NCBI GenBank assembly: GCA_023512475.1
Contig: JAILZL010000006.1
Span: forward strand, 25,767-89,766
Length of the DNA: 64,000 nucleotides
Direction: 5' to 3'
Source of the DNA: Syntrophobacterales bacterium
GTDB lineage: Bacteria > Desulfobacterota > Desulfobaccia > Desulfobaccales > 0-14-0-80-60-11
Shown here: positions 1 to 7,870 of the stretch, in pieces
Position numbering within the stretch: the first letter of the stretch is position 1
Layout of the letters: each line of letters opens with the position of its first letter
The notes under the pieces: generated by a model
Seen by the model: only the letters and a program-made list of their open reading frames with translations
What the model was told of the DNA's origin: nothing
Databases searched by the model: none
Position numbers and translations under genes: made by a program

Positions 1-282
1 CAGGCAGCCTTCATTATAGACGATTTCCCCCTCCTGGGCCGTGAGAACCGGGTTGATGAGCACCTGAAGCCGGGGAGACCCCTCCCGCTGGTCCACGTCA
101 AAGACGATGAGGCGCTTGAGCTCCCCCACCTGGTTGGCGGCCAGCCCCAGACCCGGGGCGTGATACATGGTGGCGGCCATGGCGTCGATGAGGGTCTGCA
201 GCTCCCCGTTGATGTCCGAGATTTCCCGGGCCGGGGTGAGCAGCACCGGGTCCGGGTAGAGGCGGATGGGCAGTACGGTCAT
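1..282 (-). CDS. def: Peptide deformylase (N-terminal part, cut by window edge)
   Basis: Not in the ORF track because the stop lies outside the window. Translating the minus strand from the ATG at 282 gives 94 uninterrupted codons to the edge, beginning MTVLPIRLYPDPVLLTPA. Motif I GLGLAANQ (about residues 44-51) and the EGCL of motif II (residues 91-94), which holds the metal-binding Cys, identify peptide deformylase. This enzyme removes the formyl group from the initiator Met of nascent proteins. The HEXXH motif would lie beyond the edge. The family is about 160-180 aa, so roughly half is visible. In many bacteria def is followed by fmt, which cannot be checked here. Confidence 0.93.
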   Translation of the reverse strand, partial: MTVLPIRLYPDPVLLTPAREISDINGELQTLIDAMAATMYHAPGLGLAANQVGELKRLIVFDVDQREGSPRLQVLINPVLTAQEGEIVYNEGCL

Positions 283-550
283 CTGCGTTTTTTTCTCTCT
301 TCAGGGCGGAAGGCGCAAGGATAGCCCGGCGCACCGGCCCTGGATATTATCGGAGTGAGGAGAGTGGCCCGGAAAGGGGTGGCTACCCCGCCCGCCATGT
401 TCCCTCCCACCCCCACAACAGGGTGGGGTCTCCAGAAAAGGCGGGGTCCATGGCCCCCCTGCTCAGGATTCCCACCAGGAACCTTTCTATAATTTAAGGT
501 GTAAGGGGCTGAAGTGCAAGGAAGAAATCGGACTGGAGGGCCCCGGCCGG
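283..550. other. Intergenic region upstream of def
   Basis: No credible gene. It is mostly GC-rich, with a short AT-rich patch (ctataatttaagg, about 487-499) that could hold a promoter for def on the minus strand, but no clear -35/-10 pair could be fixed. Confidence 0.4.
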
Positions 551-583
551 AAAAAGGGGAAAGGACCCCGCGGCCCTTTCCCC
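551..583 (-). terminator. Rho-independent terminator after the ZraP-like gene
   Basis: On the minus strand the sequence forms GGGGAAAGG / CCTTTCCCC (9 perfect base pairs, about 10-nt loop) followed directly by TTTTT. It lies 39 bases past the stop of the Met-rich protein gene that ends at 622, in the right orientation to end that transcript. Confidence 0.8.
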
Positions 584-621
584 TGGGCAGGAGGCCCCGC
601 GTCGGGGCCGGATATCAGAGG

Positions 622-1182
622 TTATTCCAGGCCGGGTTCGAAGGCCAGGAGGTCGTCACTGAAGTTCGCACCCAGATCGCTTCCGGGACCCGGGCCGGGA
701 GGAGGCGGCAGGGGACCACGGCCCATTCCCGGGCCCATGCCCATGCCTTTACCCATACCCATGCCCATGCCCATGCCCATACCCATCCCCATGCCACATC
801 CCCAGCCGCCCATGCCCCACATGCCCGCCTGGGGGGCGATCTTCTGCAATGCCAGGCGATGGGCCACGCCCTTTTCCAGAAGCTGGCCCTTCAGGGCGTT
901 CAGCTCCTTCAGTTTGGCGGTGATGGCTTTCTCATCCGGGGTCTCCGCCTGCCAGAGGGCCATGAGTTCGGCCCGCTTGACAAACATCTCCTTGCGCAGG
1001 GCGGCGGTGTCGTTCAGGAATTTCTGGCGCAGGTCAAAGACCTGGGCCGCCTGCTCTGGGGTGAGCCGAGGCCCCGGGCCCCGGCCGCGGCCGGGTTGGG
1101 CCGCCGCCGGCAGGGCCACGGCCACCACCATCAGGGCCGCCACGGCCATCAGAAGTCCACGTTGCCGCACAGAGGTTGTCAT
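622..1182 (-). CDS. Spy/CpxP/ZraP-like periplasmic protein with a (Met-Gly)n tail
   Basis: 186 aa. A signal peptide (TM core about residues 9-24, cleavage after AAAQ) exports it to the periplasm. Residues about 35-105 are charged and helical, with the LTPEQ...LR.KF pattern and a later LKELNALKGQL segment typical of the Spy/CpxP/ZraP (heavy-metal resistance, LTXXQ) superfamily, whose members act as periplasmic chaperones or metal sensors. The C-terminal 65 residues are very unusual: a run of Met-Gly dipeptides inside GWGCGMGMG, then a Pro/Gly stretch. Met-rich segments in periplasmic proteins often bind Cu(I) or Ag(I), so metal binding is an inference. The ORF opens at GTG 1191, but AAGGAG lies 8 bases before ATG 1182, so that start is preferred. 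It is a single-gene unit with its own terminator. Confidence 0.75.
   Translation of the reverse strand: MTTSVRQRGLLMAVAALMVVAVALPAAAQPGRGRGPGPRLTPEQAAQVFDLRQKFLNDTAALRKEMFVKRAELMALWQAETPDEKAITAKLKELNALKGQLLEKGVAHRLALQKIAPQAGMWGMGGWGCGMGMGMGMGMGMGMGKGMGMGPGMGRGPLPPPPGPGPGSDLGANFSDDLLAFEPGLE
734..797. repeat. Degenerate CCCATG/CCCATA hexamer array inside the ZraP-like gene
   Basis: About ten imperfect copies of CCCATG (or CCCATA/CCCATC) on the plus strand read as (Met/Lys-Gly)n on the coding strand. The unit is six bases, so gain or loss of units keeps frame and would only change tail length. Confidence 0.85.
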
Positions 1183-1504
1183 GGATGCCACTCCTTCATT
1201 GCGGGATTTTGGAGATCACTTCCAGTTACCCCAATAAACCCATTCCCGCCCGACATCCGGCGGCAAAATTTTTTCCCGGGAAAACTCTGCCCGGAATTTT
1301 TCTCAGAGTGTATGATGAATCGGGGCGGAGGAGGCGTAAGGGGGGGCCTCCGGGCCTGGAACCCGAAAGCTTCCCGAGGCTTGCCCTGGGGGTGTCGGCC
1401 TGATGCTCTCTGCTCCTGCGCCCGCTGTCAGAAGCGGGGGCGTAAAGGGCGGAGCTCCCCCAGCCGTGGCTCCCTCCCCCAAAGACCATCTCAAGGAGCG
1501 GCAT
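1183..1504. other. Divergent intergenic region
   Basis: Sits between the minus-strand ZraP-like gene and the plus-strand MBL hydrolase, so it must hold both promoters. An AT-rich patch (about 1264-1320, including aaaattttttccc) is the likeliest promoter area. The rest is GC-rich and carries no supported gene; the track ORFs here are shadows. Confidence 0.4.
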
Positions 1505-2224
1505 ATGGCGGTTTATCATATCCACCCCCTGGTGGTGGGCATCAACGAGACCGACCAGGGCGTCATGACCTACCTCAAAGGCTACGGCAAGCGCATCTAC
1601 CTGCCCATTTATGTCTTTTACCTCGAAGGCGGCCCCGAAAAGATCTTGGTGGACACCGGCCTGGAGCAGTTCATGGTGCCCCCGGGCGCCCAGGAGGAGC
1701 TGGGGCTGGAGATCCTGGAATTTGAAGACGCCCTGGCCAGATTCGGCCTGGCCCCGGAGGACATCGACATCATCATCCACACCCACCTGCACAATGACCA
1801 CTGCGAAAACGATTACAAATGCACCAACGCCCGGGTCTATGTGCAGAAGCGGGAGTATGAGTTCTTCAAAAACCCCCACCCGGTGGACCACCGTTATTTC
1901 CCGGACCTGCTGGACGAAAACGAGGTGGTGACGGTGGACGGGGACGCCGAGATCGTCCCCGGGGTCAGGGTGATTCTCACTCCCGGCCACACCGTGGGGG
2001 GGCAGTCCGTGGTGGTGGACACCCCCAAAGGCCGGGCGGTGATCACCGGTTTCTGCTGCAATGATCAGAACTTCCCCACCTCAGGCCCGGTGGTGCCCCC
2101 GGGGGTGCACCTCAACCTCCTGGAGGCCTATGAGAGCGCCCAGCGGGTCCGGGAGCTGGGGGACATCCTCATCCCGCTCCACGACCTGAATGTGGGCCGC
2201 CAGGCCACCATCCCGGCGGATTGA
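1505..2224 (+). CDS. MBL-fold metallohydrolase (AHL-lactonase-like)
   Basis: 239 aa from ATG 1505, preceded by AAGGAG at 1493-1498 (6-base spacer); the longer track ORF from 1403 has no such signal. The dizinc signature HTHLHNDHC (about residue 97) is followed by TPGHTVGGQ near residue 160 and a late His in PLHD, the order of metal ligands in the metallo-beta-lactamase superfamily. The N-terminal layout (LVVGINETDQ... VDTGLEQF) resembles the N-acyl homoserine lactonase branch. The substrate cannot be told from sequence; it could be a lactone or another small ester. It stands alone, followed by an intergenic element. Confidence 0.85.
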   Translation: MAVYHIHPLVVGINETDQGVMTYLKGYGKRIYLPIYVFYLEGGPEKILVDTGLEQFMVPPGAQEELGLEILEFEDALARFGLAPEDIDIIIHTHLHNDHCENDYKCTNARVYVQKREYEFFKNPHPVDHRYFPDLLDENEVVTVDGDAEIVPGVRVILTPGHTVGGQSVVVDTPKGRAVITGFCCNDQNFPTSGPVVPPGVHLNLLEAYESAQRVRELGDILIPLHDLNVGRQATIPAD

Positions 2225-2323
2225 GGGCGAAGGGCCCCTGAAGTATGAGCCTCCGGCAGCCGATAAAAAAGGGGCGGCCCGGTCCTTCCCGCAGGCCCGA
2301 AACGAGGAGGACACCATGATGGA

Positions 2324-2545
2324 CAGACGCTGGCTTGACAGGCTGTGGAAAAACCCCCCTGCCCCGCCATCCGGGGGGATAAGGCCGGCCGATTTTGCCC
2401 GTTTTGCGAAGCCGGACCCCCGTTTCGGGTTTGGGGGAGGGGGCTTGGGGGAGAGGACAAGGGTCTGCGACCCCGGGCCCCCTTTCCTGCCGGCCGGGAC
2501 GCCGCTCCCCCGGGGGAGGAGGGGCATGACCGTCAGACGCTGGCT
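2324..2545 (+). repeat. 12-bp direct repeats flanking element A (2324-2335 and 2534-2545)
   Basis: CAGACGCTGGCT occurs at both ends, each preceded by GAGGAGG and an ATG (2304-2318 and 2514-2528). The ribosome-binding-site and start region thus exists twice, about 210 bases apart, with element A between. This fits insertion with target duplication or a local duplication. Confidence 0.7.
2335..2490 (+). repeat. Dispersed intergenic element, copy A (divergent full copy)
   Basis: Matches the other copies in order: TTGACAGGCTGTGGAAAAACCC, then AAGGCCGGCCGATTTTGCCC, GCGAAGCC, a G-rich run GGGGGAGGGGG, then GGGTCTGCGACCC. It lies between the MBL hydrolase and the next gene. Near-identical 12-base direct repeats CAGACGCTGGCT flank it (2324-2335 and 2534-2545). 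Confidence 0.7.
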
Positions 2546-3158
2546 CTGGACGGGGGCAGTGCTGGTGCTTTTGTGGGCCTCCCCGGGCTGGGCCCAGAGC
2601 CCCCGGATCATTCCGGTGCCCCCGGAGGTCACCCCCCGCTGGCTGCCGGCCCCGGGGTCCCCTCAGATTTATTACGCCCCCAATATCCCCACGGACGTTT
2701 TCCGCTACCGGGGGCAGTACTATTTTCTCTGGGAGGGGGTCTGGTATGTGAGCCGGAGCGTCCGGGGCCCCTGGAAGCGCACCCAGGCCCCCGTGGCCTT
2801 CCGGCGGCTGGATCCCTCCCTCTTCAAGATGGCCCGGGTCCCCGGCGGTCCGGGGCCGGGCCGCGGCTCCCGGGGTCTGCCCGGTCCGGGGCTGCCGGAG
2901 GGCTATGAAGGCCCCTCGGCCAAGGGTTTCACCCTGCCCCCTCCGGACCTGGACGACCGCTTCAAGCCACCGCCCTCTTTCCGGGGCCAGGTCCCCCGGG
3001 GCCCCGCTCCCGGTGTGCCTCCGGGCGGCGGCTCCCCCGGCCTGGAGGCCACCCCGGCGCCGTATTACCCCCTCCCGGGCGAGGAGGAGGCGCCAGTCCC
3101 GCCGACCCCGGACCCCTCCGGGCCGGGCTCTGATCCCCGGGTCCCCAAGGCCATGTGA
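2526..3158 (+). CDS. Small secreted Pro/Gly-rich protein with one YY-W-GPW module
   Basis: 210 aa from ATG 2526, preceded by GGGAGGAGG. Residues 1-24 form a signal peptide ending SPGWAQ. Residues about 45-95 hold an aromatic module (VFRYRGQYYFLWEGVWYVS, then GPWKR) that also occurs three times in the 864-aa exported protein at 41872. The rest is low-complexity Pro/Gly. The frame stays open back to 2190 through element A, so a 280-aa form from ATG 2316 is possible, but it would bury the signal peptide. No enzyme motif was recognised; a periplasmic or surface binding role is a guess. Confidence 0.7.
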   Translation: MTVRRWLWTGAVLVLLWASPGWAQSPRIIPVPPEVTPRWLPAPGSPQIYYAPNIPTDVFRYRGQYYFLWEGVWYVSRSVRGPWKRTQAPVAFRRLDPSLFKMARVPGGPGPGRGSRGLPGPGLPEGYEGPSAKGFTLPPPDLDDRFKPPPSFRGQVPRGPAPGVPPGGGSPGLEATPAPYYPLPGEEEAPVPPTPDPSGPGSDPRVPKAM

Positions 3159-3228
3159 GTCAAGGGGGGAGGGGCCCACGGGGCGCACCGGCACTCAGGG
3201 ACCATAGCTCTTGGCGTGGAATGTCCAG

Positions 3229-3297
3229 GTGAATCCGGGGAAGGGGCCGCGGGGCGCTCCCCTGCCCCCTCCCCCACGCCCCCCGCCCATGGCCGGC
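3229..3297 (-). repeat. Dispersed intergenic element, copy J (half copy)
   Basis: Reverse complement reads GGGGGAGGGGGCAGGGG... then GGCCCCTTCCCCGGATTCACC, matching the G-rich/C-rich hairpin half of the family. It lies between two convergent genes (the small secreted protein and nadE). Confidence 0.55.
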
Positions 3298-3369
3298 CAT
3301 AAGGACCTCAAGGCCTGGGGGCGGAAGCGGGCGGGTGAGGGGCAGGTCCGCTGACCCCCGGCCCGCCCC

Positions 3370-5013
3370 TCACAAGTCGTACCGGGCGGCGATGGGATAG
3401 CGCCGGCCCATGCCGAAGGCCTTGGAGGTGACCCGGAGGCCCGGGGCGGCCTGGCGGCGCTTGTATTCATTGTGATCGATGGCCCGGATGACCCAGCGCA
3501 CCGTCTCCGGCTCAAAGCCCAGGGCGATGATCTCCTGGGCCGAGCGGGACTCCACCAGATAGAGCTGGATGATCTGGTCCAGGATCTCATAGGGCGGCAG
3601 GGTGTCCTGGTCCTTCTGGTCGGGCCGCAGTTCGGCGGACGGGACCTTGGTGAGGATGGAGTCGGGGATGAGGGGGCGCTCCCGGTTGAGGTAGCGGGCC
3701 AGCTCATAGACCATGGTTTTGGGCACGTCCGCCAGCAAGGCCAGTCCGCCGCTCATGTCGCCGTAGAGGGTGCAGTAGCCCACCGCCAGCTCGCTCTTGT
3801 TGCCGGTGGACAGGACCAAATGGCCGAAGCGGTTGGAGAAGGCCATGAGGATGTTGCCCCGGATGCGGGCCTGGATGTTCTCCAGGGTGACATCGATGGG
3901 CTCCACCGGGAAGTGCTCCCCCAGACTCCTTTTGTAGGCCTCATAGATGGGGGTGATGGGCACCACCTTGAGTTCAATCCCCAGGTTGGCGGCCAGGGTG
4001 CGGGCGTCCGCCAGGGAGGCGGGGGAGGAATACGGCGAGGGCATGGCCACGCCCCAGACGTTCTCCGGCCCCAGGGCCTTCACCGCCACCGTGGCCACCA
4101 CCGCGGAGTCCACCCCCCCGGAGAGGCCCACCACCACCTGCCGGAAGCCGCATTTGCGCAGATAGTCCTTCAGGCCCAGGATCAGGGCGTCGCACACCGA
4201 GGCGATGGGCTCCTGGGGCTCATACAGGCCCGGCGTGCCCGGCCGGGTCAGGTCCACCGTCACCACCCCCTCCTCAAAGGCCGGCAGCACCGCCAAGGGG
4301 TCCCCCCGGCTGTCAAAGGCCAGGCTGCGGCCGTCGAAGATGAGCTCGTCGTTGCCCCCCACCTGGTTCACATACACAAAGGGGCGGCCGTATTTCCGGG
4401 CGTGGCGGCCCATGAGGCGGTAGCGCACCTCCTCCTTGCCCACCTGGAAGGGCGAGGCGGAGAGGTTGAGAAAGATCTCGCTGCCCTGCTCTGCCAGCAG
4501 GCGCACCGGGTCGTGGCTGTAAAGCCGGGAGCACCAGCTCTCCTCCTGGGCCCAGGCATCCTCGCAGATGGTGATCCCCAGGCGCACCCCCTTGAAGGGG
4601 GTGGGCTTGATGACCGGCGAGGGATCGAAGTAGCGGGTCTCGTCAAAAACATCGTAGGAGGGGAGCAGGCTCTTGTCCCGGCAGCCCACCAGCTGGCCCC
4701 GATAAAAGAGCAGGGCCGAGTTGAACAGCCCCTTGCCCCGGTCCTGGCCGGTGGGCCGGGGGGCGCCCACCAGAATACCCGTCTCCGGATGGTGGGCCGA
4801 CAGCCGCAGCAGCTCCTCCACCGCCCGCTGCACCCCCTCCAGCAACGCCGGGCGCTCCAGGAGATCCCGGGGGGGATAGCCCACCAGGTACAATTCCGGA
4901 AAGACCACCAGATCACAGTCGGCCGGCACCTGGGCGAGCACGTCCCTGAGTTTGGCCAGGTTGCCGGCAATATCGCCCACGGTGGGATTCACCTGGGCCA
5001 ATGTGAGGCGCAT
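3370..5013 (-). CDS. nadE: Glutamine-dependent NAD+ synthetase
   Basis: 547 aa. It makes NAD+ from deamido-NAD+ using ATP and glutamine-derived ammonia. The N-terminal nitrilase-type glutaminase domain (about 1-255) shows the Glu-Lys-Cys triad: FPELYLVGYPP, CRDKSLLPSYDVFDE and ITICEDAW. The C-terminal synthetase domain (about 285-547) has the ATP-pyrophosphatase P-loop VGLSGGVDSA and a later STGNKSE. The ORF opens at 5061, but ATG 5013 has AAGGAG upstream and begins directly with the conserved MRLTLAQVNPTVGD, so 5013 is chosen. It is divergent from paaK across an AT-containing promoter region. Confidence 0.96.
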   Translation of the reverse strand: MRLTLAQVNPTVGDIAGNLAKLRDVLAQVPADCDLVVFPELYLVGYPPRDLLERPALLEGVQRAVEELLRLSAHHPETGILVGAPRPTGQDRGKGLFNSALLFYRGQLVGCRDKSLLPSYDVFDETRYFDPSPVIKPTPFKGVRLGITICEDAWAQEESWCSRLYSHDPVRLLAEQGSEIFLNLSASPFQVGKEEVRYRLMGRHARKYGRPFVYVNQVGGNDELIFDGRSLAFDSRGDPLAVLPAFEEGVVTVDLTRPGTPGLYEPQEPIASVCDALILGLKDYLRKCGFRQVVVGLSGGVDSAVVATVAVKALGPENVWGVAMPSPYSSPASLADARTLAANLGIELKVVPITPIYEAYKRSLGEHFPVEPIDVTLENIQARIRGNILMAFSNRFGHLVLSTGNKSELAVGYCTLYGDMSGGLALLADVPKTMVYELARYLNRERPLIPDSILTKVPSAELRPDQKDQDTLPPYEILDQIIQLYLVESRSAQEIIALGFEPETVRWVIRAIDHNEYKRRQAAPGLRVTSKAFGMGRRYPIAARYDL

Positions 5014-5150
5014 GCCGCTCTCCTTGTCAGATCGGACCGGTTCCGGAAACACACCGGCCACTCCGACCTCGTCCTTCTTGGCCTGCTTCGGCCATCTTAA
5101 AAAAATTACGCCCCCGGGGCAAACAAAAGCCCGGGGCCGGGGGCCGTTCC

Positions 5151-5179
5151 TTGACAGCCCCCGGGGAAAGGGATAAAAA
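5151..5179 (+). promoter_or_regulatory. Sigma-70-type promoter for paaK
   Basis: TTGACA (5151-5156), a 17-base spacer, then TAAAAA (5174-5179). It points at paaK and predicts a transcript start near 5186. That is downstream of the first in-frame ATG (5183) and supports translation from ATG 5261. Confidence 0.55.
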
Positions 5180-5260
5180 TGAGTGATTTTTCACATTCTT
5201 TCCGGGAAGCGGCCTCCAGGCGGGCCTGCGCCGCCGCCAGAACCGTGGCCTCCCCCGGTC

Positions 5261-6583
5261 ATGACCGCCAGCCGTCGGGAGATACCCGTGTATTGGAACC
5301 CTGAGGTGGAAACCCTGTCTCCGGAGAAGCTCCGGACCCTGCAGCTGGAGCGCCTGAAAGCCACCGTCGCCCGGGCCCTTCAGGCCCCCTTCTACCGGGA
5401 GCGGCTCACCGCCGTCGGGCTGGGCCCCGAGAGCCTCCGGAGCCTGGAGGATGTCCGCCGCCTGCCCTTCACCACCAAGGACGACCTGAGGGCCCGGGGG
5501 CCGGATTTCCTCACCGTGCCCCGGGAGCGCCTGGTGCGCCTGCACGCCTCCTCCGGCACCACCGGTCAGGCCACGGTGGTCTATTACACCCGGGGCGACA
5601 TCGAGGCCTGGGCGGATTTGGTGGCCCGCTCCATGTACATGACCGGGGTGCGGCCGGGGGACGTCTTCCAGAACATGATGGGCTATGGCCTCTTCACCGG
5701 GGGCCTGGGCTTCCATTACGGCGGGGAGCGGTTGGGCTGCCTCACCATCCCGGCCGGGGCGGGGAACAGCCGCCGCCAGGTGCAGCTCATGCAGCAGTTC
5801 CAGACCACGGTGCTGCACATCATCCCCAGTTATGCCCTGTACCTGCTGAATGTCTTTGCGGAGATGGGGGTGGACCCCCGGCAGCTGCCGTTGCGCATCG
5901 CCTTCATCGGGGCCGAGCCCCATACCGAGGACATGCGCCGGCGCATCGAGGCGGCCTACGGCCTCAAGGCCTACAACTCCTACGGCCTTTCGGAGATGAA
6001 TGGCCCGGGGGTGGCCTTTGAGTGCCCGGAGCAAAACGGCATGCACGTCTGGGAGGACGCCTTCCTCCTGGAGGTGGTGGATCCCCACACCCTGGAGCCG
6101 GTGCCCCCCGGCGTGGTGGGGGAGCTGGTGTTCACCAACCTCACCCGGGAGGGCATGCCCCTGCTTCGCTATCGCACCCGGGATCTGGCCTCCTACGAGG
6201 AGACCTCCTGCCCCTGCGGCCGGGCCATGCGGCGGATCTCCCGCATCCAGGGCCGCACCGACGACATGATCATCATCAAGGGCGTCAACATCTTCCCCAT
6301 GCAAATCGAAAAGGTGCTCCTGGCCCTCCCGGAGGTGCACACCAACTACCTGGTGGAGCTCAGCCGTCGGGATTTCAACGACATTCTGACCGTCAAGGTG
6401 GAGGTGAAGGAGAGCTTCTTCAAGGAGGATCTGCGATATCTCACCGGGTTGAAGAAACGCATTACCGAAGCGCTGAAGAGCGAGCTCCTGGTCACCCCGG
6501 TGGTGGAGCTGGTGGAGCCCAACACCCTGCCGGTGAGCGAGGGCAAGGCCCTGAGGATCGTGGACCGGCGGCACGAGGCCTGA
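5261..6583 (+). CDS. paaK: Phenylacetate--CoA ligase family AMP-forming enzyme
   Basis: 440 aa from ATG 5261, the usual length of PaaK. ANL-superfamily features: SSGTTGQATVVYYT (P-loop, about residue 97), SYGLSEMNGPG (about 240), YRTRDL (about 303) and the C-terminal GRTDDMIIIKGVNIFP (about 335) leading to the small PaaK-type domain. It activates an aryl or related acid as its CoA thioester with ATP. Anaerobes often carry several copies with unclear substrates, so phenylacetate is not certain. The neighbouring meaB fits acyl-CoA metabolism. The start is chosen from the promoter position; its RBS is weak. The stop TGA overlaps the CTG proposed as start of the next gene. Confidence 0.9.
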   Translation: MTASRREIPVYWNPEVETLSPEKLRTLQLERLKATVARALQAPFYRERLTAVGLGPESLRSLEDVRRLPFTTKDDLRARGPDFLTVPRERLVRLHASSGTTGQATVVYYTRGDIEAWADLVARSMYMTGVRPGDVFQNMMGYGLFTGGLGFHYGGERLGCLTIPAGAGNSRRQVQLMQQFQTTVLHIIPSYALYLLNVFAEMGVDPRQLPLRIAFIGAEPHTEDMRRRIEAAYGLKAYNSYGLSEMNGPGVAFECPEQNGMHVWEDAFLLEVVDPHTLEPVPPGVVGELVFTNLTREGMPLLRYRTRDLASYEETSCPCGRAMRRISRIQGRTDDMIIIKGVNIFPMQIEKVLLALPEVHTNYLVELSRRDFNDILTVKVEVKESFFKEDLRYLTGLKKRITEALKSELLVTPVVELVEPNTLPVSEGKALRIVDRRHEA

Positions 6584-7749
6584 ACGGTGGCCCCCCCGGC
6601 CTGGGAGAACTGTTCCTGACCTTCCTGCACCTGGGCCTCACCGCCTATGGCGGCCTGGCCATGATCGAGCCGCTGCGCCGCCGGGTGGTGGAGGAGAAGG
6701 GCTGGCTGAGTCAGCGGGAGTTTCTGGAGGGGGTGGCCTTCTGCCAGGTGATCCCCGGAGCCACGGTGGTGCAGCTGGCCACCTACGCGGGGCAGCGCCT
6801 CAAAGGGGTGCCGGGGGCCTGGGCGGCCGCGGCGGGCTTCATCCTCCCGGCCTTTGTCCTCATGACCCTCCTCACCGGGCTCTATCTGCGCTTCGGACAC
6901 CTCGCCTGGGTCAAGACCGTCTCCCGGGGCCTGAACACCGCGGTCATCGCCCTGCTCCTCCAGGCCCTGTGGCGTCTGGGCCGGGACCTCTGCCGCTCCT
7001 GGACGGAACTGGCCCTGGCGGTGACGGCTTTGGTGGCCTTTGCCCTCCGGGGGCATTACCTAGCCGTCTTTGCCGGGGCCGGGTTGGTGCGACTCTGTCT
7101 GCCCTCCGGGACCGCCCCGGAGGCCGGGGCGGCCCAGCCGGCCGCGCCGCCGCCCTCCCTCCGGGAGCTGGCCGTGGTGGCGGCCCTGCTGGCGGGCGCC
7201 GCGGGGTTGTGGCTGGGTTTGCGGCTGCACTCCCCCCTCCTGGCCCAGCTGGCGGCGCTGATGGCCAAGGTGGGCTTCATCAGTTTCGGCGGCGGCTACG
7301 TCATGATCCCGGTGTTGCAGCGGGAGGTGGTGGAGCACCTGCACTGGCTCACCCTCCCTCAGTTCCTGGACGGCATTCTGCTGAGCTATGTCACCCCCGG
7401 GCCGCTCATCATCCTGGCGGCCTTCACGGGCTATCTGGTCAAGGGGCTGACGGGCGCCGCGGTGGCCACCGTGGCCATCTTTCTCCCGCCCATCCTCATC
7501 GTGGTGGGCCTGAGCCCCCTGTTTCAGCAGGTGAAATCCGGCCGCGGCATGCGGCGGTTCATCCGGGGGGTGCTGGCGGCGCTGGCGGGCATGCTGGCCT
7601 GGACCATCCTGACGCTGGCCCGGCCCACCCTGACGGACGTCAAAAGCTGGGCCCTCATGCTGGGGGCGGCCGTGGCCCTCATCGGCGGGGAAGTGAATCT
7701 GTTGTGGGTCATCGGGGCCGTGGCCGGGATCTCCCTGCTGATCTTTTAA
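6580..7749 (+). CDS. chrA: Chromate transporter family protein (ChrA), two CHR domains, probable CTG start
   Basis: 389 aa. Two homologous CHR halves: residues about 8-180 (GLTAYGGLAMIEPL, then GATVVQLATYAG) and about 205-389 (GFISFGGGYVMIPVLQ, then SYVTPGPL), with about ten hydrophobic membrane segments, so an inner-membrane protein. The family exports chromate, but anion specificity is not shown by sequence. No ATG, GTG or TTG in frame precedes the conserved N-terminus. The first is ATG 6661, which would remove the first conserved CHR motif. CTG 6580 overlaps the paaK stop as CTGA, echoing the ATGA/GTGA overlaps elsewhere in the window, with CGAGG just upstream. A frameshift is a less likely alternative. 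Confidence 0.8.
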   Translation: MNGGPPGLGELFLTFLHLGLTAYGGLAMIEPLRRRVVEEKGWLSQREFLEGVAFCQVIPGATVVQLATYAGQRLKGVPGAWAAAAGFILPAFVLMTLLTGLYLRFGHLAWVKTVSRGLNTAVIALLLQALWRLGRDLCRSWTELALAVTALVAFALRGHYLAVFAGAGLVRLCLPSGTAPEAGAAQPAAPPPSLRELAVVAALLAGAAGLWLGLRLHSPLLAQLAALMAKVGFISFGGGYVMIPVLQREVVEHLHWLTLPQFLDGILLSYVTPGPLIILAAFTGYLVKGLTGAAVATVAIFLPPILIVVGLSPLFQQVKSGRGMRRFIRGVLAALAGMLAWTILTLARPTLTDVKSWALMLGAAVALIGGEVNLLWVIGAVAGISLLIF

Positions 7750-7870
7750 GAACGCCGGGGCCCGGATTTGAGGGGCAAGAGGGCCGCCGCTTTTCCCCCG
7801 GCCGGGAGGCAGGCTGTCCCCGGTGCGGGGGAAATGGGCGGGAAGCCTTGTTCCCGCATTGAGGTAAGCG

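Noticed and set aside
734-797. Possible CRISPR-like short repeat array
   Set aside because: Units are contiguous hexamers within a coding frame with no spacers.
514-1725. 403-aa plus-strand ORF
   Set aside because: Overlaps the better supported ZraP-like and MBL genes; composition His/Arg/Pro-rich as expected for a GC-rich shadow frame.
5097-5140. Hairpin followed by a T-run upstream of nadE on the minus strand
   Set aside because: CCCCGGG/CCCGGGG with T7 could be a terminator, but it is in the nadE promoter region with no upstream minus-strand gene to end, and the T-run is offset from the stem.
5027-6574. 515-aa minus-strand ORF
   Set aside because: Antisense to paaK, full of Gly/His/Leu-rich shadow sequence; no family motif.
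6661-7749. ATG 6661 as start of the chromate transporter
   Set aside because: It would cut off the first conserved CHR motif (FLHLGLTAYGG); CTG 6580 keeps it.
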